From Scleromitrula shiraiana (Eukaryota > Ascomycota > Leotiomycetes > Helotiales > Sclerotiniaceae): 64,000 nucleotides of DNA. The stretch covers positions 744,001 to 808,000 of the forward strand of contig JABELC010000009.1 of assembly GCA_028455995.1 (NCBI GenBank), written 5' to 3'. Below the pieces are notes generated by a model. That model searched no databases, was not told the DNA's origin, and saw only the letters and a list, made by a program, of their open reading frames with translations. Within the stretch, counting starts at the first letter, position 1, and every line of letters starts with the position of its first letter. Both the position numbers and the translations under genes were made by a program. Positions 1 through 10,500 of this stretch are shown piece by piece.

Positions 1-1317
1 GAGTCCGGCACAAACAATTCGATTTGACGATCTCTGTACAACCATGTTACCCATACTACAATAGTAGGAAACCGATAGATAAATCAGGTTTCATTATATT
101 ATCTCTTTCTGGTGGCGTTTAGTGGATGGATATACCACGGGTTTCTTGTGCTATGCTATGCTATGCTATGCTATGTGGCGTTCTAAAATAAAATATAGTA
201 CACATCTATACTGTGGAAGGGAAGCTTCATGGACTGTATGTATTTAGAGATAAGATAAGATAATGTTTATCATCATGTTTAATTGCTGGCTGGCAGCCTG
301 GGAGTACTATAGATACTTGTTCATCCTGTATTGATGTTGAGTTCGCCTTTGTGTTTTAGCTTTTTGTTGGCCCTCGGGTATTTTTAGATTGAAATATTTA
401 TGTATTCTGTGCAGAAATGAAAGGGGTGGTTGAACGGCGATATGGAGTAGGAGAAAAACACATCTTTAACTGGCTGCTGGCATCGTCTGAGCAGCAATCA
501 CTGTTCTGTGGACTCGAACATTACCTAGATAATTTAATACTACCACAACAGTACTTCAAACTTGTCGGATATGCTTCTGATACTTGGTTCTAGAAGCTAT
601 AATATTGAATGGGGTACCTCAGGAAATCTATACTGGAATATTAATGAGCACTATTTGCTGAGAACGATGCCAGCCCCCAAGTGGCAAGCTCGTGCTTATA
701 TAATGGTTTTGTAAGCTACGATGACTAACGACCAAAACCTTTGTGATCCCAGAGAATTCGTTTCTAGCTACTACCATATTACGACCCAAGCTCCATTTTG
801 TTATTGCTGAGGAAACATTGTAATTTCGAGGTTCGACAAAATGGCAGTCTCCCATCTCGAAGTTCTCATCCGGTCGAGCGGGCAAGTTATTGTATTGTGC
901 AAGAATGTGGGGGTTCATTGGGATGCAGATATCGGTGAGATATCCACTATGAATCTTCCGCACCGTGTTTCGTCTTATATTCGTCATGAATATATCCTAT
1001 GCAACAATGCCGATTGAACTACAAGCGTGCCTCCTAATTGACAACAGCCACCCCCCGCATCTTATATGCGTTAAACGTCTTGCCTGGTACAGACTAGACG
1101 GTATCTTGGCATTTGAATATCACTCCAGACTGGCACACGATTGGATGAATTTTTTGGCAATCACAATAGCAATATCGGTTTTCTATATATTTCACTATTA
1201 TAATCATGGATCGAGTATCTCGATAAGTTAAAAACCCGACGGTAAGTTCACTTCTTTGAATATTTCTGCTTACATAAAATGGAAGTTTGAACAGATTGTC
1301 AAAATCTGATTCAAAAA
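1..1317. other. No convincing gene; short pentamer repeat
   Basis: I see no supported gene here. Small open frames on both strands (for example 628-987 minus) show no recognisable domain or splice structure. A perfect CTATG repeat of five copies lies at 151-175. The right end is the region upstream of the decayed GMC oxidoreductase. Confidence 0.5.
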
Positions 1318-3381
1318 TGGCACAAGTCCTTGAAAATTTTCGTTTGGCTGTTACTTGTTTCGAAACTTAAACTTGTAGTCTCAGCCTCAAATTCGCATGG
1401 TGAAACGGCGTTGCAAGAGAGCTACCATTATGTTATCATTGGCGGTGGGACAAGTGGTCTCATCGTCGCCAATAGATTGTCTGAAGATCCAGAAAGTCAG
1501 TAACATATGTCCAGAGGTGCATATTTCTGATCAATATGCTCATTCGTGTACAGAGACAGTTCTCGTGAGTGAGCACGGTCTAATTGACAACACCTCACTT
1601 ACATTAATTCCGAGACTTGGGCTAGAATATTTTCCTAACAATGTCAAGAATTGGAATTTCACTTCTACACCCGTGAAATCACTTCGAAATGTATCATTTC
1701 CTGTCTATGTCGCCGATGTGGTAGGAGGGAGTTCTTTACATAATGGCATGTTTGCAGATCGAGGATCAAAGGCTGATTATGATGCTTGGGTAACGTTAGT
1801 TGGGGATGATACTTGGAGCTGGAGTGGTCTATACCCTTATTTTGTTAGGAGTACTAAGTCTAAACCACCATCCGATGACATCAAGAGGAAGTTCAATATC
1901 AAGAACAACGCATCTGCTTACGATGATGGGCAGATACAGCTTAGTTACCCGTTAGTCATCTTCCCAGACTATCAGAGCCAAACTCTTGCGGCAAATGCTT
2001 ATGGCATCCCAACTTTAGATGCTCCCGAGTCAGGTGATACTATTGGCCTCTGTTGGACCCCTCAAACACTCGACTTTGCTAAAGGGACTCGTTCCCATTC
2101 TCGCGTTGCTTACTACGACCCTGTGGATAATAGACCTAACTTACGGCTTGTTACTGGGTATTTGGTTGACAAAATCATTTTCAATGATAACCTCACTGCT
2201 TCTGGTGTCCGATTTACAGCTCTTCAGGATAATAAGACAAGTATAGTATCTACATCTAAAGAGGTAATACTGGCAGCCGGTGCAATCTCGACCCCAAAGA
2301 TCTTACAACTCAGCGGAGTTGGTCTTAAGAAGATACTTGAAGCTGCAGGTGTAGAAGTCAAGCTAGACAAACCGGCAGTTGGTGCAAACTTTTAGGAAAA
2401 TCCAACCCTATCTAGTCTCTGGAACGTTAGTAATCTTGCTTTACCAAACGACAGCTCTTTGGCAACAAATGCCACCTATAATCCCAGTACATAGTAAGAA
2501 TATGTTACAAACAAAACAGTAAGTCAAGAACTACAGCCTTTAATACCAAGAATTCAGGGTGAAGATACTAAACCCACACTGCAACCAGGGACCTTATACC
2601 GTTGGAACAGCTCCCGAGGTCGCATTTCTGCCGCTGTCACACTACTCATCAAGAAGCCAGGAGATAATTGACAGAGTACGATCTCAAAACCCAGCCGATT
2701 ATCTAACACCCATATACAAAGATAAAACACTTCTAAAAGGTTACTCGGCTCAGCGAAATATAATTACTGATTTATTTGGAAGCAATGGTGCCGCCGCAAT
2801 ATAAATACTTATTGGTACGACAGGACCAGGTCAGTGCACACTTACATCCCGAAAAAAATCATCGCGAGAGTATTGTTGATGCGTATGATGTTCTCTAGGA
2901 TTATGTGCAGTCGAGAAACCTCTATCAAGAGGCACAGTAACATTAAACCCCAACAACCCTAGTGGTCAGCCCATCATTCAATACAACACACTAGCAAACT
3001 CAATAGATGCCACTCTCATGATTGATTTTATTCGCTAAATTCGAGGATTCTACAAGGAGCCACTCATTTCTGGGTATAATCCAGAAGAAATTTACTCCTG
3101 GCGCCGACAAAGAGTCTGATGACCAGATTCTGACAGCTTTGGTCGATGGTGGAGTAATCTCGCCAAGTTCTGCACATCCTTCTGGGACGTGTGCATTAGG
3201 ATTTCAAGAGTATGGAGGATGTGTTGGAGCAGAGTTGCTTGTTTATGGTACCAAGAGATTGTCGGTCGTGGATTCATCTGTTATACCTCTGCTCCCGGCG
3301 ACTCATTTGCAATTGACTGTATATGCTATTGCTGAGAAGGCAGCTGATATTATTAAGCAGAGACAAAAAGTGGACGTTTGA
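1318..3381 (+). pseudogene. Decayed GMC oxidoreductase (FAD-dependent, secreted-type)
   Basis: Translated fragments in order match the glucose-methanol-choline oxidoreductase family. First comes a hydrophobic leader-like run (1318-1392) with no in-frame ATG, then the FAD-binding motif IIGGGTSGLIVANRLSEDPE at about 1432-1494. A plausible 58-bp intron at 1496-1553 joins this to the long central part (VVGGSS, VILAAGAISTPKILQLSGVG). The C-terminus has the catalytic HPSGTCA segment and PATHLQLTVYAIAEKAADII. The frame is broken by TAG at 2393-2395 (after GANF, where the family has GxNFQDHP), by TAG TAA at 2492-2497, by frame changes before 2559 and near 3090, and by TAA in the segment FIR*IRGFY near 3037. 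Several stops fit C-to-T change of CAG or CAA. Substrate cannot be assigned. The family is clear; loss of function is very likely. Confidence 0.85.
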
Positions 3382-3846
3382 AAGAATACATTGTAGAAGG
3401 AAACCATTGTATAGACATCAAGAACATCTCCATATAACAACGGGAGGTTATGCCATGGTTATATCCCTTGCTCCATGCCAAGTTTTTAGGATTATAATAC
3501 ATGTTTTTCATTGAGTCTGACACTGAGTAAGAAATTATATACTTTCAATTGACTAGATCTTAGTCTATGAAGGTACGACTGGCAAGATAATTACTGAGCA
3601 AATGCTCTGAGATTGAATCTTTTCACTCATCGTTGACGAATCGTATCTCCTCATTCATTTCCGTTGCCGCCAATAATGCATTTCGAGTGACACAACACTT
3701 CCACGGTTGCTTACCTTATATGCAGCCACCATTGTGGCTTGCAAAACCGCAGCGCAACTTCGCTCTTAATTTCTATCTTGGACAAATGCATTCATCATAC
3801 CCCAAAACAACCAAAAGCATATTTTAATAGTAGTATTGCCTGAATT
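3382..3846. other. Intergenic, nothing recognised
   Basis: Between the decayed GMC gene and the MDR gene. The small open frames here have no family signal. It probably contains the promoter of the MDR gene. Confidence 0.4.
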
Positions 3847-5059
3847 ATGAAGGAAGTCATTGTCCATACTACTCCTGAAATTTGTACCGAGATCGTTGAA
3901 GTCACGATCCCCGAGCCTGGGCCGGGTGAGGTTATCATAAAAGTAATTGCTGCTGGGAGCAATGTCAAGGGTAAGCACGAACAATCTACAATATGCTCCC
4001 AGAAATAGCTCAGTCAGAACTCTTCCCTTTAGATTGGCTCCATCTCAAGGCTCTCAACAAATCTCTCAACAGTGGAGATGACATCGCTGGGATTGTCCAT
4101 TCTCTTGGTGAGAATGTGCGAACAGCAAATAAGTTTCATCTTGGAGACCGTGTTGCCGCCTTTCATCCGATGTTAGAGCCGCATGGAGCTTATGCCGAAT
4201 ATGCTGTTGCTCCAATGCATACTGTAATGAAGATTCCAGATGCAACGAGTTTTGAAGGTTAGTGCCTAGTAAATAATTGAAAACATGGTTAACACGAATA
4301 CTCTTAGAAGCTGCAACCATCCCACTAGTTGACACGACCGCAGCACTTTCTCTGTTTCGTCGTCAGCATTTACCACCTCCTTGGTCTCCGTACTCTGATA
4401 GCACCCCTCTTCCTCTCATCATCTACGGTGGATCTTCCGCACTTGGTACGTTCGCAATCAAACTGGCTCGTGCATCTAACATCCACCCAATCATTGCCAT
4501 AGCAGGAGGTAGTTCCAGGCATTTGGGACCTCTTCTCGATTTTTCTTCCGGCGACACGCTAATTGATTATCGCCTGGGAACGGAAGCAATGATCAAAGCC
4601 ACTCAACGAGCGCTAGGCAATCTGGAGTGTCACCATGCTCTTGATGCCATCAGTTCAAATAGTACATGGATCCCAGTTTCTCACATGCTGACTCCGTCAT
4701 TCTCACCCAAAACACCATCTTATCTATCCGTCATCGCTGGTTCCAATAAGTATGATGAAGAATCAATCCAGGCGGGAGTTGAAATTGTATATACCATGGT
4801 GGGCACAGCACACACGGGTGCATACAAGCCAGGTATGGTTAAACAGCCGAGCGATAAAGAATTTGTGAGAGGTGATCCGGAGTGGGTGTCTAGGTTTTTC
4901 AAGTACATGTCAAAGATGTTGGCAGATGGTAGACTCACTGGACATCCATTTGAAGTTATTGATGGGGGTTTGAATGGTGTTGCTGAAGGGTTGAGTCGTT
5001 TGCAAAAAGGGGAGGCGGGGGGTGTCAAATACGTTTACAGAGTTAGGGGAGTTGAATGA
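3847..5059 (+). CDS. MDR-family oxidoreductase (enoyl reductase / quinone oxidoreductase-like)
   Basis: Three exons (3847-3970, 4033-4257, 4308-5059) joined by 62- and 50-bp GT-AG introns give a complete 366-residue protein with all phases matching. The N-terminal GroES-like domain includes SLNSGDDIAGIVHSLG, then GDRVAAFHPM and HGAYAEYAVAP. The Rossmann nucleotide-binding part has YGGSSALGTFAIKLAR around residue 170. These are hallmarks of zinc-independent medium-chain dehydrogenase/reductases such as quinone oxidoreductases and the trans-acting enoyl reductases of polyketide pathways. No zinc-ligand cysteines are seen. It should use NAD(P)H to reduce an activated double bond or quinone; the substrate is unknown. 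No synthase lies nearby, so a secondary-metabolite role is only possible. ATG 3847 is the only start giving the usual N-terminus. Confidence 0.88.
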
Positions 5060-7538
5060 TATTCTCTCGAGGTACTATTCCGAATTGATAGAAATCTAAT
5101 TTTTGCACTCGGGATTAATATGGGAAATGTTCGTTTTGTCTGTCATCATGACGTAATCAGCCTTTTGATTATTAACTCACCCAATTGTATTAGGCTTTTA
5201 TTATCACTCTATTGACATTATCAAAGCCTGGTTGGTTCCTTACAATATTCTGACCTGACGCTTTGAAATGTGAATTCAAATCCAAATTATGCCCAATTAA
5301 ATGAACTGAGACGTATAATCCAGTCGAATATACCCTAACATTTTTTTAAATATTCTTATTATCGTTAATTTTGTTATTAATATTATTGAATCCAAGTTCT
5401 ATTTTGTAAAAAGTTAAATACTAGACAATAATAATTATGGAATGTTGAATCTATTTTGACTAAAGAATTTAATTTTGAATTGTTTAGTCAATAGGATGCT
5501 CTATCTGCAACTATTTTGTATTGATTAATGAAGTAGATCGATTTATTAATAGGATGGCCGATTTGTAAATGGGCGATATTTGCGAATGGGGCGGGCCAGA
5601 TGCGACAACCGCCAAACATATGTAAGCAGAACTTTAGCGATGTAATTCATATTAAAACGGAATTACACCCGAGATTCATATTTTTTTGACTTCAAGTTGA
5701 TACTACTAGTAGTACGTATGGACTCAACCATCCTGGACTGTACTCTTACGGAGCAAAATATGACGCTAAATTTTCTATTGTGAAATCTTTCTTCCTTTTG
5801 TAGTAGATGTCATCAAAAAGATGATTATATAATCATCTTCAAGTATTAAATTAACTCTCAAATAATCAACTACTAGCTAGTAGTAAATAATATTCAATTT
5901 ACTACTACTAGTAGATTATTTATATAGATTATTTATATAGATTATTTATATATATCATGATTATTTATATAGATTACTATTTATTAGTACTAGTACTACT
6001 ACTAGTAGTAGTAGTTATTACATCTATCAAAAAATTTCTATGCGATTATAAGACTAGAACTACCCTTATCTAACAACGACTAACTAGAGTTACTCTGGCG
6101 TATATCAAATATTTTTATACTAATAGAAGTCAGTTGCGGCTAATCAACGGTTAATTGACAGCAGGCCCTTGCCAATTGACGGTTAATTGGCAGTCAATTG
6201 GTAAAGGTCTGCCAGATTGAATTTACCCCACATAATACTAGTAACTTGAAGGTATTCTCATTAATCAATCTTATCAACCTCCGAGTCATCAACTTCATCA
6301 ATTTTATTAATGTTAACTTTGAAGTTATTAATCTTCAAGTTATCAATGATGATCTTAGTAATATTATTAACTTTCAAGTTATCAACTTTATTAATATCAA
6401 TTTTTTTATTAATAGTAATATCTATTTAATATCTAATATAGTATTATTAGTAGTACTACTACTAGTAGTGACAATATCATATTTATATATAAATTTTAAT
6501 TACTAGTACTACTAGTACTACTATTAAATTGATTAATTTTATTCAAGTTATTAATACTACTAGTAGTACTAGTAGTAGTAATAAATAATAATAAAAACTT
6601 GAAATTGTCACAAATATAATTACTCAGACTATTTATAATATTATGGTATAATCATTCAACTTGAAGTTACTAGTAGTATGATACTAGTATTTAAATTAAA
6701 AATGAATTCTTTTTAAAATCATATAACTAAATTATTTTGTATTATTACTACTAGTAGTAATAAATATTTATTTCATTTTATAAAAAATGAAGATATTTAC
6801 TTCAAGTTCAAGTTTTAAATTTGAATTTAAATTTTATGTGAATCACTAGCATTATGATACTAGTAATATTCAAATTAAAATGATTATTTTACTAGTAATT
6901 TCTTTTTATAGTAATAATTTAATAACTTGAAGTTGAATGAAGTTGAACTTGAATTGCTTTATTATTATTACTATTAATTACTACTATTACTAGTAGTAGT
7001 AGTAATACTATGATATTCCGAGTTATTCAAAAGTTTCAAGTTTACTAGTAATCAAAAAGATTCAAGTTGTTATTAAAATTTACTACTAGTACTACTAGTA
7101 GTATATAAAGAATTCATAAATTTTATAAAATAAAAAATTTAATTTTTATCATATATATTAATATTAACGATTAAAGATTATTAATTAATACTAAATACCA
7201 GTAGTACATCATGATCTTACTATATTAAAAATATTCGATTTTACTACTAGTAATAGTAGTAAGTCAATAAAAAACTGATTTTATTGTCAATGATGATAAC
7301 ATTAATATACTCCTCCAAGTTGCTTCCCATAGGGTAATATAACTTAATCCTAGTATTGAGCCAGGGTTCTTCAATCACGTGAGCTGTATTGTGAGCTGTA
7401 TTGCGACCTCTTTGGCACGCAGCTGAAAGCACCCCGCTTTCATGACTTGAACAACCACGAAGACAAAATTTATAAGTACAATTAGACTCCATCTTACGGA
7501 TATACTTTCTCACTTGGTATGGGAAATACCCTATAGTT
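5060..7538. repeat. AT-rich gene-free block with ACT/AGT palindromes
   Basis: From about 5340 to 7260 the sequence is strongly AT-rich. It is peppered with short perfect palindromes made of ACT repeats followed by AGT repeats (around 5703, 5900, 5985-6013, 6451, 6550, 6747, 6981, 7083, 7243). Copies of TTCAAGTT/AACTTGAA-like words are interspersed. The open frame at 6198-6506 is low complexity (Ile/Asn/Phe) and not a credible gene. No transposase, integrase or reverse transcriptase fragment is visible. The last 270 bp are the upstream region of the NLR gene, with a TATA-like TTTATAAG near 7470. It may be an old mutated repeat or an AT-rich isochore. Confidence 0.7.
6163..6205. repeat. Imperfect inverted repeat around CCAATTGAC / GTCAATTGG
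   Basis: Two arms, reading CCCTTGCCAATTGAC on the left and GTCAATTGGTAAAGG on the right, face each other across GGTTAATTGGCA. A few mismatches are present, and the word CGGTTAATTG occurs twice. It could form a hairpin or be the scar of a small element. It lies inside the AT-rich block and its function is unknown. Confidence 0.45.
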
Positions 7539-10500
7539 ATGATGGCTTCGAACGATCCTGAATTAGCTCTTATCGACGACATCGGCCGTAAATACCTTAG
7601 TGATGAGATACTTACGCTTCTTGACAATCTTCCGAATACCGACGAGAAAAGAGCCTTGAATACTGAAGAGAAGAGAGTTCTGTATGCTAAGATTGTTGAT
7701 GCTCTGCGGGGCAGTGGTGAGGTAGAGCAACCAGACCCTAAAGTTCACGTTGATTTGCTTTGGATAAAAGCGAGGGATCTGTTCTATAGTGATCTTGGAA
7801 TCCCGGCGAAAAAGGTAGATGTCGAAACTACGACGATACAAGAAACCATAAGTAAGCTCAAGGATACAAAAGATGCGGTTTCTAAAGAGTATGGCAGCCA
7901 TAAGCTCTTTGGGAAAATTGATGTGAAGCTTAGCGTCGTGCTAAAAAGATTGGAAATGATTTTCCAAATTGGAGACGCTGCCATGAAGTATGCTCCAGAG
8001 ACGGTATCACTTGTTTGGGCGGGATTCCGATTCATATTCGCGGTATGTATAGGGAGGAATACTAAACTTTAATAACGTTTGGGAAGATATGATTCTAAGC
8101 AACTTATAGGGAGTCGTCAGCGATAAAGAAGCATGCGAATTCTTGGTGGATGCCGTAGATAACATGTCTAATATAATTCTCATCTGTCAAATCTATGCCC
8201 ATCGCTACCAGTTAGAGAACGCAAACAAAATGACGACCGCTGATTTTCGGAAGAGCATCAGGCAAATTATCATCGATATTTACAAATGTATGCTAATGCT
8301 TTCCTACCAAGCAAAGACATTTTGGGATAAACACACGTCAGGGAAACCGGGTACGAAGAATACTCTTACAAAGCTATGTAATACCGTGCTTAATTTTGTG
8401 TGAATAGGTCGGATACTGTGGAAGTTGCTTGGTGAAGATAGCAATTTCAATGGCACAATGCAATCAGCAAAAGACAAACTTCAGACACTGTTGCAATTTG
8501 TTGACGTCGACTATAAGGAAGCGACTTATCGAGTGCTTGGCGAGTTAAAGATAAGTTCCAAAACTCGCAAGAAAATGCTCGAGGATGTTTCCGATGTAAT
8601 TCAGGGAATTACAGATACCCAAAACAAGCACGATTTAAAGTGGGATTTTGAGGAACAATTATCGTGGATTAGATCGGGAACAATAGCTCCAACAGGATAT
8701 CCGGGTGGAGTTCATAAAACGAATATGGAGAGATCCTGTAAAGATGCCTGCAAATGGATCTTCAATGAAGTAGCTTTTAAGCAGTGGTTGCAGGACTTGG
8801 AAGAACACAAAGTATTGTGGGTGAAAGGCCAAGGCGGGGTTGGAAAGAGCTTTCTTGTTTCGAGAATTATTGACCACCTAGAAGACCGCACTTCGCGAGA
8901 CGATCTTGAACGGCTACCATTGGTACTTTATTTCTTTTGTAAGACTGGAAACGATACGACTCAACGAGGAAATAAGATTATGTTGCATCTTCTGAGTCAA
9001 CTCGCAAGCCATGCTCTGGTCAACTTCAAAACGGAATCTGTGCATATTTCAGAAGACAGTAGACCGAAACCATTTGGCCATAACCACCAAGAAATAAAAT
9101 CGTGCATCGAAATAGTCAAGAATGCAAGACTAAAATTACAAAACGTTGCGGCCATGGAAGATTCCTCACTTGTGGATATTAAGACCGTACTTGAGCCGAT
9201 GTTCAAAAACCTCGCAGCAACACTTAAACGGAGAACTTATGTGATTTTGGATGCTTTAGATGAATGTTCTGATTACGACAACGGCCTACTAGCTACCATG
9301 ATAGAGTTGAGTCGCAATTCGATGATAAGTGTTTTGATCGCGAGTCGCCCTAGGGACAACATCTCCAATCGTTTGAAGGATAATGCGCTATTCATTTGTC
9401 TTGATCTCGATGTGAAAAATCAAGAACAGAACTTTGAAAACATCCGGGTGTATGTTAGAGATTTCTTGGGCCGAGAGAAGTTTTTCGCAAAAAAGGAAAA
9501 GAGGTTGTACCTGCTGTCAAGGAGTGAAAACATTATTGTGGAGAAAGCTGATGGTAGCTTCAGATGTAAGTTATGGAACGCGAAAATGATCTAAACTGAC
9601 CAGTTGCAGATGCAAGCTTGATTCTCGAGGAATTGAAATCTTTGAGACCAAATACCAGAAAGCAAATGGAATTGCTAAAATCCAAGCTCCCAAATGGGCT
9701 AAAGAATTACTACCGACAAGCCTTCCAAGCCTTAGAGCCAAGAGATCGACAGATCCTAGTGGTGGCTCTTCGCTGGTTAATATGTGCGCAAAGTGAAGTC
9801 TATATGAATTTGATTGCAGAAGAGTATGACGAACGGTGGCTAGAATATCGAGATGTCGATACCGAATTGGACGAACTTTTTAATTTCAGCGACACGGAAA
9901 GCTCGTTCTCGCAAGATTCGGAACACCCAGTGATTCAAAGTCTAAAGAGCGCTGGTAAAGAATTTCTTCGGTTTGGAAATCTCAATAGCATAGAACTCTA
10001 CCATAATTCGGTGCGTGATTATATTCAGGATGACGAAAAGAAGCGTGATACAGAAACTCTTTGCGAAAAGTGCAAAAAGGCAAATAATGATCTATTGACT
10101 TTTGAGGCCGGCCCTAAATACGGCAACATGCTCATGATCGAGAACATAATGAGAACCTTAAACTCTCACTCGTTCCAAAAGAGATTCATATGGATACAGG
10201 GTGTGGAGGATGATGCGGATGAAGGCAATCTTAAATCAGATATAGGAGATGTGGTAGTAGAAAAAAATACGTATCTACACCCACGTCTTGCTTTCTTTCT
10301 TCCATTTTTCTCAATGTTCAGATATTTACTATACAGTGGTGGCCAAGAAGAAAATCGTCGCAAAAGTGGTAGCCAAGATAACGAGGAGGAAAATAACCAG
10401 GAAGACGGCAAGGAAGAAGATAATAGAGAAAGACTAAAAAATCACGAGCCCATTCATGATACAAGACAACCCAGTGATGTAGAAACAGACTGTACTGGAC

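Noticed and set aside
6198..6506. 102-residue open frame in the AT-rich block
   Set aside because: Almost entirely Ile, Asn, Phe, Leu and Val from TTCAAGTTATTAA-like repeats; low complexity, no splice or domain signal.
5340..7260. CRISPR-like or transposon interpretation of the palindromes
   Set aside because: Spacing is irregular, no unique spacers of fixed length, eukaryotic context, and no transposase remnants.
8401..8403. In-frame TGA within the NLR, suggesting a pseudogene
   Set aside because: It lies in a 57-bp intron (8351-8407) with a GTACGA donor and AATAG acceptor; removal restores frame and family-like sequence.
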